The notes beneath the pieces are model-generated. The model ran no database searches and was not told where the DNA came from. It was given only the letters and a program-made list of their open reading frames with translations. Below are positions 43,561 through 52,548 of a DNA stretch of 64,000 nucleotides, one piece after another. Source of the DNA: Pseudomonadota bacterium (GTDB taxonomy: Bacteria; Pseudomonadota; Alphaproteobacteria; Caulobacterales; Caulobacteraceae); the NCBI GenBank assembly GCA_020161365.1, contig JAIUNU010000001.1, positions 124,001 through 188,000 of the forward strand, in the 5' to 3' direction. Each line of letters begins with the position of its first letter. Position 1 is the first letter of the stretch. Made by a program: the position numbers and the translations under genes.

Positions 43561-45915
43561 TCAGAGTCGGACGGCCCGGAGCCGCAGCGCGTTGGCGATA
43601 ACACTGACGGAGGACAGGGCCATCGCCAACGCCGCCAGGGCCGGCGACAACAGAAGGCCGAAGACCGGGTAGAGCAGTCCCGCCGCGATCGGAATGCCGA
43701 GGGTGTTGTAACCGAAGGCGAAGACCAGGTTCTGGCGGATGTTGCTCATCACCGCACGGGACAGTTTGCGCGCCCGGACGAGGCCCTGGAGATCGCCGCC
43801 GAGAAGGGTGACCCCGGCGCTCTCGATCGCGACGTCCGAGCCGGCGCCCATGGCCACCCCCACGTCGGCGGCGGCCAGGGCCGGGGCGTCGTTCACACCG
43901 TCTCCGGCCATGGCGACGATCCGACCCTCCGCTCTCAGCCGCTCGACGACCGCCGCCTTGTCCTGGGGCAGAACCTCGGCCTGAACGTCGTCTATGCCGA
44001 GCTGGCGCGCCACCGCCTCGGCCGTTGTGCGGTTGTCGCCGGTCATCATCACCAGACGCAGCCCCGACGCCTTCAGATCGCGGATGGCCTCGGCGGTCGT
44101 CGCCTTGACTGGATCGGCGATGCCCAGCACGCCGCCCGCAGCCCCGTCCACGGCGACGAAGATGGCGGTCGCGCCGTCTTGGCGAAGCGTATCGGCCCCG
44201 GCTTCCAGAGGCCCGACGTCGACGCCGATCTCGGCCAGATAACGGCTGTTGCCGAGCGCCACGCGGCGGCCGTCGACGACCCCGGTGACGCCGCGCCCGA
44301 CGGGGCTGTCGAAGTCCGACGCCTCGGACAGAACCAGATTTTGGTCGCTCGCCGCCCGAACGACGGCGTCCGCCAGCGGATGCTCGCTGCTCCGCTCAAG
44401 ACTGGCGGAAAGTCTCAGAAGCTCGGCCTCGTCGAACCCATCGGCTGGCCGGACGGCCGTCACCGAGGGGCGCCCCTCCGTCAGGGTGCCGGTTTTGTCG
44501 AGCACCAGGGTGTCCACCTTCTCGAAGCGCTCCAGCGCCTCGGCGTTCTTGATGAGCACCCCGGCGTGAGCGCCGCGCCCCACCCCGACCATGATGGAGA
44601 TCGGCGTGGCCAAGCCCAGGGCGCACGGACAGGCGATGATCAGCACGGAGACCGCTGCGACGAGGGCGTAGGACAGCCGCGGTTCGGGGCCGGCCAGGCC
44701 CCAGACGATCGCGGCGAGAACGGCGATCCCGATCACGGCCGGAACGAACCAGCCCGACACCTTGTCGGCCAGCCGCTGGATCGGCGCGCGGCTGCGTTGG
44801 GCCTGCGCCACCATCTGGACGATCTGCGCCAGGAGGGTGTCGGCGCCCACCTTGTCGGCTCGCATGACGAACGAGCCGGTCTTGTTGAGCGACCCGGCGA
44901 CGACCTTGTCGCCGACGTCCTTGGTCACCGGCATGGATTCACCCGTGACGAGGGACTCGTCGAGGGTGACCCGGCCGTCCAGGATCTCTCCGTCGACCGC
45001 CACCTTCTCGCCGGGACGGACGCGCAGCCGGTCTCCCACAGCGACCAGATCGAGGGTGACGTCCTCGTCGCCGCCGTCGTCGCGGACGCGCCGCGCGGTC
45101 TTCGGGGCGAGGTCCAGCAGGGCCCTGATGGCCCCCGACGTCTGTTCGCGCGCCCGAAGCTCCAGGATCTGGCCGACCATCACCAGGACGGTGATGATGG
45201 CCGCCGCCTCGAAATAGACCGGCGCGCTGCCGTCCATCCGCCGGACCGCCGCCGGGAACAGATGCGGCGCCAGAACCGCGACCACGCTGTAGATCCAGGC
45301 CGCACCAACGCCGATGGCGATCAGGGTGAACATGTTGAGGCTGCGATTGCGGATGGATGCCCAGCCCCTCTGGAAGAACGGCCAGCCGGACCACAGCACG
45401 ACCGGCGTCGCCAGGGCGAACTGGATCCAGTTGGAGGTCTGTCCGGGTATCCGCATCGCCAGCCCGGTCAGATGGCCGCCCATTTCAAGCGCGAAGACCG
45501 GCAGCGTCAGAACCGCGCCGATCCACAGGCGACGGGTGAAGTCGATCAGTTCGTGATTGACCGGAGCCTCGGCGGTGACGGTCTCCGGCTCCAGCGCCAT
45601 GCCGCAGATCGGACAGGAGCCAGGTCCCTCCTGGCGCACCTCGGGATGCATCGGACAGGTGTAGATCGCACCGGGCGTGACGGGAGCCGGTTCGGGCCGC
45701 TCGCCGAGATAGCGATCCGGATCGTCCACGAATTTGGTCCGGCAGCCCGCCGAACAGAAGACATACTCCTCCCCCTCGTGGGTGGCCCGATGCGCCGTGG
45801 TCGCCGGATCGACGGTCATGCCGCAAACCGGATCGATCGCCTGCGCGGCGTCCCGAGGCGTCTTGTTCGAACAGCAGCCGTGACCGGCGGGATGGGAATG
45901 GGATGACGTAGCCAT
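43561..45915 (-). CDS. copA: Copper-translocating P1B-type ATPase
   Basis: 784 residues. The N-terminus has a His-rich start, a YHS-type domain ([44 protein letters not shown]) and a heavy-metal-binding motif ([27 protein letters not shown]) in place of a classical CxxC HMA domain. The transmembrane Cu site CPC is in [11 protein letters not shown] (about residue 430). The phosphorylation site is [12 protein letters not shown] (about 470), with the [20 protein letters not shown] hinge further on. It pumps Cu(I) out of the cytoplasm. It is divergent from csoR over a palindromic operator. Confidence 0.95.
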   Translation of the reverse strand: MATSSHSHPAGHGCCSNKTPRDAAQAIDPVCGMTVDPATTAHRATHEGEEYVFCSAGCRTKFVDDPDRYLGERPEPAPVTPGAIYTCPMHPEVRQEGPGSCPICGMALEPETVTAEAPVNHELIDFTRRLWIGAVLTLPVFALEMGGHLTGLAMRIPGQTSNWIQFALATPVVLWSGWPFFQRGWASIRNRSLNMFTLIAIGVGAAWIYSVVAVLAPHLFPAAVRRMDGSAPVYFEAAAIITVLVMVGQILELRAREQTSGAIRALLDLAPKTARRVRDDGGDEDVTLDLVAVGDRLRVRPGEKVAVDGEILDGRVTLDESLVTGESMPVTKDVGDKVVAGSLNKTGSFVMRADKVGADTLLAQIVQMVAQAQRSRAPIQRLADKVSGWFVPAVIGIAVLAAIVWGLAGPEPRLSYALVAAVSVLIIACPCALGLATPISIMVGVGRGAHAGVLIKNAEALERFEKVDTLVLDKTGTLTEGRPSVTAVRPADGFDEAELLRLSASLERSSEHPLADAVVRAASDQNLVLSEASDFDSPVGRGVTGVVDGRRVALGNSRYLAEIGVDVGPLEAGADTLRQDGATAIFVAVDGAAGGVLGIADPVKATTAEAIRDLKASGLRLVMMTGDNRTTAEAVARQLGIDDVQAEVLPQDKAAVVERLRAEGRIVAMAGDGVNDAPALAAADVGVAMGAGSDVAIESAGVTLLGGDLQGLVRARKLSRAVMSNIRQNLVFAFGYNTLGIPIAAGLLYPVFGLLLSPALAALAMALSSVSVIANALRLRAVRL

Positions 45916-45946
45916 GACGGCTCCTCGGACGACCTCACTGCCAAAT

Positions 45947-45964
45947 ATACCCCACGGGGGGTAT
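45947..45964. promoter_or_regulatory. CsoR operator between the copper ATPase and csoR
   Basis: The near-perfect palindrome ATACCCC-ACGG-GGGGTAT (18 bases) lies in the 101-base divergent gap between the copper ATPase and csoR. This G/C-tract inverted repeat is the standard CsoR site type (ATACCCC..GGGGTAT). It should repress both transcripts until Cu(I) binds CsoR. Confidence 0.85.
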
Positions 45965-46016
45965 CGCGCAAGGTGTGACGGTGAGGTAGGATCGAACGGT
46001 CGGAACGAGGAACAGG

Positions 46017-46292
46017 ATGCAGACCGATATCAAGCCGAAGGTGTTGAACCGCCTGAGCCGCATAGAGGGGCAGGTGCGTGGCCTTTCCAGAATGGTCGAG
46101 GAGGACCGCTACTGCATCGACGTCCTGACCCAGCTCCAGGCCGTTCGGGCGGCGCTGTCGCGCGTCGAGAGCGAGGTCTTGAAGGACCACATGGATCACT
46201 GCGTCATGGGCGCGATCGCGGGTGACGATCTCGCCGACCGCAAGGCCAAGGCGACCGAACTGATCGAACTTCTGGGCCGCGCTTCCCGCTAG
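46017..46292 (+). CDS. csoR: CsoR-family copper-sensing repressor
   Basis: 91 residues, all-helical ([55 protein letters not shown]). Cu(I) ligands Cys33, His58 and Cys62 match the Cys-His-Cys signature of CsoR; compare dmeR at 29315, which has His62 at the last position. It is divergent from the copper ATPase and should repress it in low copper. It is preceded by an AGGAACAGG ribosome site. Confidence 0.95.
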   Translation: MQTDIKPKVLNRLSRIEGQVRGLSRMVEEDRYCIDVLTQLQAVRAALSRVESEVLKDHMDHCVMGAIAGDDLADRKAKATELIELLGRASR

Positions 46293-46583
46293 CCGGGGAC
46301 CGACTCTCGGCGTCCGGTCGCCAGGCCCGGCGGTCGGCCTGGACATCCTCTCGTTCGGCTGAGGGACATGGACGCTTCACGTCTCGGGGGCCGGCCCTCA
46401 CCCAGAGCCGCAGCGGTCCAGGCTGGCAAACCGGCTGAGGGCATGCCGAGCCGCGAGCCAGACTTGGACGTCCCGTATGACCGGCCGGCACCGTCTGGCG
46501 TCGCGCATGAGGGATGTTCCCGCCCGATGCGTATCTCAATATGGCGGCGGTGCTGATCCGCCGCCCTTGGGGGGCCATCGCGA

Positions 46584-47726
46584 ATGACATCCGTACCGCC
46601 GACCCGAGACGGCTATCCCGCCGATCTCAGGGCCCTGACCAGTCTGCGCGCGTTCCTCGCCTTGGGGGTGGTGCTGTTCCACTATCAGCTCCAATGGGAT
46701 CCGGCCCTGGGCTTCAGCCCGATCATCGAGCGAAGCCGGCTGGCGGTGGACGCCTTCTTCATGCTGTCGGGCTTCATTCTGGCGCACGTCTACGGTCCAG
46801 CCTTCGCGAGCGGCGGTTTCAATTACCGGCGTTTCATCGTCGCCAGGCTGGCGCGGCTTTATCCCCTGCACATCGCGGTTCTGACGGGCGCCTTGATAAT
46901 GGTCCTGGGCGCGACCGCCGCAGGCGTTCGGTTCAACGCCGAGGGCTATGGGGTGCTGGGCTTCTTCCAGACGCTGTTTCTCATCCAATCGTGGTTTCCT
47001 ACCAACGGAGAGGTGAACTGGAGCGGCCCGAGCTGGTCGTTGTCTGCCGAGTGGTTCGCCTACCTATTGTTCCCCGCCTACGCCTGGCTGGCCCTGCGTC
47101 TGCGGACGCGGCCCTGGGTGCTGCTGGGGATCGGGGCCGCGGCGTTCGTCGTCCTCGACGCCTTCTACGTCCAGGCGTTCGGCAAGGTTCTTCCGCGAGC
47201 CGAGGACTCGCTCGGCATTCTCCGGATCGCCCCGGAATTCCTGGTCGGCATGGCGCTTTACGGGCTGGGCCATCGCTGGCGCTGGAGCCCGCCCGTGGCC
47301 GCCGCGGCCGCCCTGTCCACGACCGTCCTGCTGCTGGGCGCGATGCAGCTATCACTGGACGATCGCATCATCGTCGCCCTCGCCGCCCCCGTGATTCTGA
47401 CTTGGTCCCTGCTCGCGCGGGCGGATTGCGAGGGCCCCCTCGCCGCCCCGGGCCTTGTCTTCGCCGGAGAAGCGTCCTTCGCCCTCTATCTGGTGCACAT
47501 GCCGGTGATCGTGGCCTGGAAGGGCGTCGTGGCCGAACTGCGCGGCGTCGACAGCACCTTCCGCATCACGCCGGTCGAACTGATCGGATTGTTCATCGCC
47601 ACGGCCCTGATGGCGGCCGCGCTGCATCTGCTCGTCGAGAAGCCCGGCAGAAACTGGATCCGACGTCGTTTCGACGGGCGTCGCGCCGCGCGCGATCCTG
47701 CCGCCCTCACCCAGCCGGAGCCCTAG
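46584..47726 (+). CDS. Acyltransferase family 3 membrane protein (first copy)
   Basis: 380 residues with about ten transmembrane segments. The N-terminal motif LRALTSLRAFLALGVVLFHYQLQ and FFMLSGFILAHVYG and later WSLSAEWFAYLLFPAYAWLAL are hallmarks of acyltransferase 3 (O-acyltransferase) proteins, which acylate sugars or lipids on the cell surface. It has no evident link to metal resistance and is followed by a second family member and a PepSY remnant, pointing to insertion in the copper island. A second + strand reading frame at 46514-47743 is a shadow. Confidence 0.9.
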   Translation: MTSVPPTRDGYPADLRALTSLRAFLALGVVLFHYQLQWDPALGFSPIIERSRLAVDAFFMLSGFILAHVYGPAFASGGFNYRRFIVARLARLYPLHIAVLTGALIMVLGATAAGVRFNAEGYGVLGFFQTLFLIQSWFPTNGEVNWSGPSWSLSAEWFAYLLFPAYAWLALRLRTRPWVLLGIGAAAFVVLDAFYVQAFGKVLPRAEDSLGILRIAPEFLVGMALYGLGHRWRWSPPVAAAAALSTTVLLLGAMQLSLDDRIIVALAAPVILTWSLLARADCEGPLAAPGLVFAGEASFALYLVHMPVIVAWKGVVAELRGVDSTFRITPVELIGLFIATALMAAALHLLVEKPGRNWIRRRFDGRRAARDPAALTQPEP

Positions 47727-47741
47727 GCCCCGGCGACCGCT

Positions 47742-47978
47742 GAGCCGACCCGTTTCTTCGATCCGGCCAACAGCCGGGTGGTGGCGACCTCGAACGCCGA
47801 CGCCCTGCCGACCGGCGTTCGGGTCTATAACGCCTTCTACCCCCTGCACGCCAGTTCGGTTGGCGGCTGGCTCTATGGCGCGGTGACGGCGCTCTGCGGC
47901 GTCGCAATGGCGGGCCTGGGAGGCGTCGGCGCCTGGGCCTACCTCGGAAAACCCCGACGCCGCTCGCCTCGGTCCTGA
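47742..47978 (+). pseudogene. PepSY-TM protein C-terminal remnant
   Basis: Directly after the acyltransferase stop (same frame, TAG 47724-47726) the translation reads as the last part of a PepSY-associated TM protein: TRFFDPANSRVVATSNADAL, VRVYNAFYPLHASSVGGWLYG and a hydrophobic helix (LYGAVTALCGVAMAGLGGVGAWAYLG). FYPLHASSVGG is typical of the family. No upstream PepSY part is present, so this is a truncated remnant, left after the insertion of the acyltransferase genes. A short GTG/ATG ORF (47778) exists but lacks the N-terminal half. Confidence 0.65.
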
Positions 47979-48176
47979 CCGACCCGCTGAGGACGGGCGC
48001 AAGAACATGCGGGCTTGCCCGATCCCTGCCCTCCCTTAACCGCCGTTCCACGCCTAATGTACGCAGACGGGGCTCGCGGGAGCCTCGCTTGGACGGCCAT
48101 GACTGCACCGGCGTGCAAGGCCTCGTTCACCGTGTCGGGCAAGCCTTCCTTGGCACCTGTGAGGGATGATGGCCGG

Positions 48177-49469
48177 ATGACGGAAGATCCAGCATCCCAT
48201 GAGCCCCGATGCCCGCCGCCGATCGCGCGCGGCGGCTGGCTCGACCTTCTGCGTTTCGTCGTGGGGGCGATGATCGTCCTCTATCACTTCCGCGAGGCCG
48301 CTCCGATCCCCTTGCCGCTCTTCCATCCGGTCTTCGACCGCGGCTATCTGCTGACCGACTTCTTCATCATCGACTCCGGCTACGTTCTCGCCCGCGTCTA
48401 CGGCGAGCGGCTCGCGAACCGGCGAATTCCACTTTCCGTCTTCTACCGTCAGCGATTTCTCAGGGTGGTTCCGGCCCACATGACCGTCAGCCTCGCCCTG
48501 GCGGGGCTGGTGCTGACGGCGGCGATCCTGGGCCAAACACCCAGCCACCCGGAATGGTTCGACTGGTCCCGGTTTCCCGCCCAGTTCTTTCTGGTGCAGG
48601 CCTATGGGGTGCCGGGCGGAGAGGGATGGAACGCGCCGACCTGGACGCTCTCGGCGCTCCTGGGCTGTTACGTCAGCCTGCCCTTCCTCGCTCGCGCGGC
48701 GCGCGGCCTGTCCCCATGGCTGATCCTCGCTCTTGGGGTGGGCGGGCTGCTCGCCGCCAACCTGTCCGCCCACGCCGCCTTCGGGTTGCCGATCTACGAG
48801 ATGCCGTTGCGCCTCGGCTTCCTGCGGGCCTTTCCGCTGTTCGCCCTCGGCGTCGCCGTGGCTCTGTTCGCCCGGCAGGTCTATTGCCCGCCCCGTCTGG
48901 CCGCCGGTCTGGGCGGTTCCGCCGTGGTCGCTGTGGCGGGTCTGCAGGCTCTGGGACCCCATAATCTGGCGACCCTCGGCCTCCTGACCGTCATCATCTT
49001 CGCCACCGGGGCCTTGCCGGTTCGGAGCCCGTCCAGGCTGGTCGAGCACCTCGCTTTGATGGCGTTCGCGATCTTCCTGACCAACGAAGTGATCCGGATC
49101 GTGTGGTTCGGCGTGCTCGACGCCGTCGATTGGCGGAGTTGGAGTCCGTCAGTGCAATGGACCGCCTGGGCGGTCGGCCTGGCCGCGGCTTTCGGCGGCG
49201 CCGCCGTCTTCCGCTACGCCTTCGACCGACCGACCCAGGCCTGGTTCAATCGTCCGCAGTCGGGGTCGCGATCGACCTCCCCCGCGGCCAAGTCTCCCGT
49301 TCCCGCGCTGCAGGCCGATCCTTCACAAAAGCTCGGCGAGGTTCACATCATGGCGGCGGGGGGCGCCTGGGTGCCCATGATCGCCACGATCAGAAGCAGC
49401 AGGGCCGCCAGCACGGTCTCCAGCGCCAGGCTGCGCCGCAGGCGGCGCAAGGCGAGCGGACGGGCGTGA
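48177..49469 (+). CDS. Acyltransferase family 3 membrane protein (second copy, altered C-terminus)
   Basis: 430 residues from ATG 48177 (MTEDPASHEP); upstream in-frame extension to 48015 is unlikely. The family motif WLDLLRFVVGAMIVLYHFREA, then LTDFFIIDSGYVLARVYG and WTLSALLGCYVSLPF, and about ten hydrophobic helices fit acyltransferase 3. After LVEHLALMAFAIFLTNEVIRIV and YAFDRPTQAWFNRP the last 80 or so residues are arginine-rich and low-complexity, and the frame continues 127 bases antisense into the copD 3' end. It appears to have lost its original stop by the insertion. It is probably still transcribed as a unit with the first copy. Confidence 0.85.
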   Translation: MTEDPASHEPRCPPPIARGGWLDLLRFVVGAMIVLYHFREAAPIPLPLFHPVFDRGYLLTDFFIIDSGYVLARVYGERLANRRIPLSVFYRQRFLRVVPAHMTVSLALAGLVLTAAILGQTPSHPEWFDWSRFPAQFFLVQAYGVPGGEGWNAPTWTLSALLGCYVSLPFLARAARGLSPWLILALGVGGLLAANLSAHAAFGLPIYEMPLRLGFLRAFPLFALGVAVALFARQVYCPPRLAAGLGGSAVVAVAGLQALGPHNLATLGLLTVIIFATGALPVRSPSRLVEHLALMAFAIFLTNEVIRIVWFGVLDAVDWRSWSPSVQWTAWAVGLAAAFGGAAVFRYAFDRPTQAWFNRPQSGSRSTSPAAKSPVPALQADPSQKLGEVHIMAAGGAWVPMIATIRSSRAASTVSSARLRRRRRKASGRA

Positions 49470-50263
49470 TCGTCTTCGAGCGCCGATCCGAGATGCGGGG
49501 TCAGGACAAAGCGGTTCGAGGCCGCTAGGGCCAGCATGCCGGCGAACAGGACGAGTTTCAGGATCAGAAGAACGCCGTAGGGCGTCGTCAACAGGCTCCC
49601 GAGCCGGCTGAACCCGATCAGATAGGCGCTGTTCACCAGACCCGTGATCGTCAGCAGGACGACGGCGAGCGTTCCCAGACCGGCGAACCCCTCCAGGGCG
49701 GCGTGAGTCACCGGCGCGCCCGCCGCGTGCCCGTGGCGGGTCCGCAGCATCAGGAACAACGCGACCAGACTGCCGAGCCAGAGTCCGGCGGCGAGCGCGT
49801 GAACGACATCGGCGATCAGATGCGGCCAGCGGCCCACGCCTTCCGTCGCCGCGCCGTGACCGGTCCAGGCCAGGCTGGCGCTGACCACAGCGCCGACGAC
49901 GGTCAGCACGATCCAGCCGCCGCGTCCCGGTTTCAGACTGATCAGCAGAACGGCGGCCAAAAGGGCCATCGCCGCGCGAACCAGGAAGCCGACGCCCAGG
50001 CCCGTGCCGAATGCCACGTAGGACAGCGACTCCGGCTTCAGCGCCTCGGTCAGCGATCCCGCCATCACGGCGGTTTGGACCACGAGGTTGGCGAGAGCAG
50101 CCAGGACGGTCGCCACGGCGGCGACCAGCAGCTTCGTTCGCGGCCACCTTTCGGCGGCCGCGTCCGACATGGGCATCCTGAACGCGAAGAACAGGGGGAC
50201 GCCAAACAGCAGGACGGCGCCGATGTACTGCCCCAGCCTCAGCAGGACGACCGTTGTCTCCAT
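49343..50263 (-). CDS. copD: CopD copper resistance membrane protein
   Basis: 306 residues with about eight transmembrane segments. TVVLLRLGQYIGAVLLFGVPLFF at the start, IADVVHALAAGLWLGSLVALFLMLRTRH with conserved His/Trp residues and LVLFAGMLALAASNRFVLTPHLG near the end are typical of the CopD/PcoD family. CopD works with CopC to take up copper across the inner membrane. It follows copC by four bases. Its 3' end overlaps the opposing acyltransferase gene by 127 bases. Confidence 0.92.
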   Translation of the reverse strand: METTVVLLRLGQYIGAVLLFGVPLFFAFRMPMSDAAAERWPRTKLLVAAVATVLAALANLVVQTAVMAGSLTEALKPESLSYVAFGTGLGVGFLVRAAMALLAAVLLISLKPGRGGWIVLTVVGAVVSASLAWTGHGAATEGVGRWPHLIADVVHALAAGLWLGSLVALFLMLRTRHGHAAGAPVTHAALEGFAGLGTLAVVLLTITGLVNSAYLIGFSRLGSLLTTPYGVLLILKLVLFAGMLALAASNRFVLTPHLGSALEDDHARPLALRRLRRSLALETVLAALLLLIVAIMGTQAPPAAMM

Positions 50264-50267
50264 CTGA

Positions 50268-50630
50268 TCAGCGGACCGAGAAGTTGGTGGACCCCGTCAT
50301 CCGGTGCCCGTCCGGAGACGCCACCCGCCAGTTGACCACATAGGCCCCGGCCGCCAACGGCCTCGCCGGAGCGCCCGAGATCGTCTTGCCGTCCTCGGAC
50401 ACCCGCGTCTGGACACGAATGGTCGCGCCCGCGGCGTTGACGAGGTCGAACCCCGAGAAGGCCGGAGCCACGCGCTCGCTGAAGGTCAGACTGATGGTGC
50501 GCGGCGCCGCGACCGCGGCGCCGGCGGCCGGCGTGGCGCTCACGAGACGCGCGTGCGCGTCCGCCTGACCGGCGACCAGGGAAAGCGCCGCGACGGTCGC
50601 GGCGAGTGATGCGATCTTGAAACGGGTCAA
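50268..50630 (-). CDS. copC: CopC copper-binding protein
   Basis: 120 residues from TTG 50630, which has AAGGAG seven bases upstream; a frame open to 50711 is less likely. The Sec signal (FKIASLAATVAALSLVAGQADA) is followed by HARLVSATPAAGAAVAAPRTISLTFSERVAPAFSGF, where His after the cleavage site is the N-terminal Cu(II) ligand of CopC. The end YVVNWRVASPDGHRMTGSTNFSVR contains the second His ligand. It binds copper in the periplasm and hands it to CopD, the next gene. Confidence 0.92.
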   Translation of the reverse strand: MTRFKIASLAATVAALSLVAGQADAHARLVSATPAAGAAVAAPRTISLTFSERVAPAFSGFDLVNAAGATIRVQTRVSEDGKTISGAPARPLAAGAYVVNWRVASPDGHRMTGSTNFSVR

Positions 50631-50770
50631 CTCAAACTCCTTGGAAGGGACGCCCCTACTGTCACTTACGCGCCTTGGAAATCTTCCCCTCGATTTTTCA
50701 AGATCACACAAAGCCGCAGCTGCTTCATCCCGACCTGAGACACCTCCTGTCCGAGACGTCCGAGTGTTTA

Positions 50771-51057
50771 GTGCCGCTCAGATACAGTTTCGAGCCGATC
50801 CGCTTCGGACACTACGAGCGGGTGGAAGTCACCCGGGTGAACGACGCCCCGATGGTCCATCCCATGATGCTGAAGACGGTGACCCTCACCGCTGAAGGCC
50901 AGGCCCGGTGGTCGTCAACGGTCGTTTGGTTCCGCCCGCAGCCACAGCCAGCGCCGCGCTTCCGCGCCTCGCCTCAGGAACCTATACCGCGGTTTGGGCC
51001 GCAGAGCGTCTGAATGGTCATACGACTACTGGCTCGGTCAGGTTTATGGTTGATTAG
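50771..51057 (+). pseudogene. Chimeric remnant: multicopper oxidase fragment joined to a CopC C-terminus
   Basis: Frame 50675 reads FEPIRFGHYERVEVTRVND then APMVHPM, matching the multicopper-oxidase block VEPIRFERNERVRVTLVNDTMMAHPI of the copA at 40126. At HPM it changes to LKTVTLTAEGQ, similar to the copC at 37158 (AMVLTSLRLTGG). After one frameshift (near 50910) the third-frame text RLASGTYTAVWAAERLNGH and TTTGSVRFMVD, stop 51055-51057, matches that copC end (SYAAAWTAKGADGHQMNGVVRFMVH). So it joins the 3' part of a lost copA to that of a copC, and is not functional. Confidence 0.7.
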
Positions 51058-51067
51058 GAAGGAACGA

Positions 51068-51298
51068 ATGAGAGTTTCCAACCTGCTGGCCGCAGCCGGC
51101 GCGATCCTGGCTCTGAGCGCGGGAGCGGCCCTGGCCGCTCAAGCTGACGAGTGCTGCACGGAGATGGCGGCCAATGCCGCCATGAGTTGTTGCGACAAGA
51201 TGAAGTCCGATCAAGCTCCGGCGGAACCGGTCCAGCCGGCGCCGACGGCAGCTCCGTCAGACGCGCCGGCGCTTCAGGGCCCCGCCGACCCTCATTGA
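51068..51298 (+). CDS. Small cysteine-rich secreted protein
   Basis: 76 residues from ATG 51068. A Sec signal (LLAAAGAILALSAGAALA) precedes a short mature part with two CC pairs (DECCTEM and MSCCDKM), spaced by about 12 residues, and a Pro/Ala-rich tail. The double CC suggests metal or disulfide binding. It is close to the CopC remnant and copper genes, so periplasmic copper binding is plausible; no family is recognised. Its 3' end overlaps the opposing DUF7662-like gene by 42 bases. Confidence 0.7.
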   Translation: MRVSNLLAAAGAILALSAGAALAAQADECCTEMAANAAMSCCDKMKSDQAPAEPVQPAPTAAPSDAPALQGPADPH

Positions 51299-51634
51299 CG
51301 CAAGCCGGTCGTCTCCTGCGTCACCCGGAGCCGTACGATCACCGAGCACTTTCGGATTCGGCTCGACATCCGTCAGCACGACGCGACTTTGAGGCGACCC
51401 CACGAAACGCACGACTTCGCCGCGTACCTGCGGCTCAGCGACGAACCCTGCCTCTGCCAAGGCAATGTGCTGAGGCGCCGACGGCCCCGACGGGCCCTCG
51501 CGCCACCAGCCGTCGGCGGTTGCGGCTTTCGGGAGAAGGGCGCCGACGATCCGTTCGATGTCCCGAAACGTCAGCGTCACAGTCGTCTGCTTTTGCCGGC
51601 GAAGGAATGTGGCGAGGGGCGCGTACTTGGGCAT
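51257..51634 (-). CDS. DUF7662-like small protein
   Basis: 125 residues. MPKYAPLATFLRRQKQTTVTLTFRDIERIVGALLPKAATADGWWREG and HIALAEAGFVAEPQVRGEVVRF form the conserved core of a family of about 80-90 residues of unknown function, common in bacteria, with the pattern KYxPLxxFL, FxxIE and a Trp pair. The region after about residue 85 is not conserved and runs to 51257. No signal peptide. It stands at the end of the metal island and is convergent with the Cys-rich gene. Confidence 0.7.
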   Translation of the reverse strand: MPKYAPLATFLRRQKQTTVTLTFRDIERIVGALLPKAATADGWWREGPSGPSAPQHIALAEAGFVAEPQVRGEVVRFVGSPQSRVVLTDVEPNPKVLGDRTAPGDAGDDRLASMRVGGALKRRRV

Positions 51635-51826
51635 CTGGGTGTTTTTCCCCTCAAGGTCATCCGGTCAAGGCTGCTCGCGAAGTGCGTGGAAGCGGTATAG
51701 GATCAAGCGCGGCGGGTTCCGGGATCGATAGCCGCCGATCGAGAGCCAGGGGACGCGAGAGTGTCGGCGGCGATCGACGGTGAAACGCCGGGCTTCATCA
51801 CAGAAGTTCCTGGCCCGCCCCCTCCC

Positions 51827-52069
51827 TCATCCGGGGTCGATCAGACCGCGCCGCACCCCTGACGCGACCGCCTCGATCCGGGTGCGGACCCGGAGTTTCG
51901 AACAGACCTTCTCGAGATAACTGTCCACGGTGCGGGGCGACAGGGACAGAATGACCCCGATGTCGGACGAGCTCTTTCCGCGACAGACCCATTGCAGGCA
52001 TTCCTGTTCGCGCGGGCTCAGGGTGACAGCGGGCGATCCACGGTCCGGATCTTCGGAGACAGCTTCCAT
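51827..52069 (-). CDS. Small LuxR-type HTH protein
   Basis: 80 residues from ATG 52069; an open frame further upstream is not protein-like. The whole protein is essentially a LuxR/GerE helix-turn-helix: LSPREQECLQWVCRGKSSSDIGVILSLSPRTVDSYLEKVCSKLRVRTRIEAVASGVRRGLI. There is no sensor or receiver domain. A related 87-residue protein is at 63648 at the other side of the lasso locus. It is divergent from the sigma factor operon and may control it. Confidence 0.85.
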   Translation of the reverse strand: MEAVSEDPDRGSPAVTLSPREQECLQWVCRGKSSSDIGVILSLSPRTVDSYLEKVCSKLRVRTRIEAVASGVRRGLIDPG

Positions 52070-52548
52070 TACTACACCACCGGTTGTCCGACTTCTTCCG
52101 TACACGGCTAGTTCGGACGCGGGCAACGTCGATGAATTGCGGGTCGCCCGCAGGTTTCTTGCGGTCTGGCGGCCCTCTCGCCGGTTGAACCGCAGACAGG
52201 CTGGGCCTACAGCGGAGGCGTCGGGCGCCGCGAAATAGGCGCGCAGCAGGAGCCGGGGTTCGTCGCTGACGGAGGCGGCGCTGTCCGCTGAATTAACGGG
52301 CCTCGATCGCAGAGGATTCCAACGCCCGACCCCTCCCGCTTGCTTCGGGATTCCGTTTGATTCATGCTGACCAAGCCGACCTTCGCGTCGGCAGGGGCCT
52401 GGAATCCCCTGTGCGATATCAATCATCGACGGCTTCCGCTCTGCGCGTGAGCCGGTTGCCGCCTTCTAAGGGCGCGCGTCGCGCGCCTGCCCAGAATCGC
52501 GCGGCCACGCCGGGATTCCCGTCCCTCTCGTCGAGGGGTCGGAGATCC
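52070..52548. other. Long intergenic region upstream of the FecI-like sigma factor
   Basis: About 480 bases without a convincing gene. Open frames here are shadows or lack family patterns. It should contain the divergent promoters of the LuxR-type gene and the sigma-FecR-receptor-isopeptidase operon. No repeat or clear promoter was identified by eye. Confidence 0.4.

Noticed and set aside
42556..45906. 1116-codon plus-strand frame opposite the copper ATPase and DUF305 genes
   Set aside because: Antisense shadow: Arg/Gly/Asp/His-rich, low complexity, no domain, while the minus strand has clear ATPase motifs.
46514..47743. 409-codon plus-strand frame overlapping the first acyltransferase
   Set aside because: Arg/Gly-rich alternative frame; the frame starting 46584 has the acyltransferase motifs.
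50675..51013. 112-codon plus-strand ORF as an intact gene
   Set aside because: Only the middle matches copper proteins, and the CopC-like end continues in a different frame, so it is better read as a chimeric remnant.
51827..52426. Long version (199 codons) of the small LuxR-type protein
   Set aside because: Upstream 119 residues look random and lack any domain; ATG 52069 starts just before the HTH.
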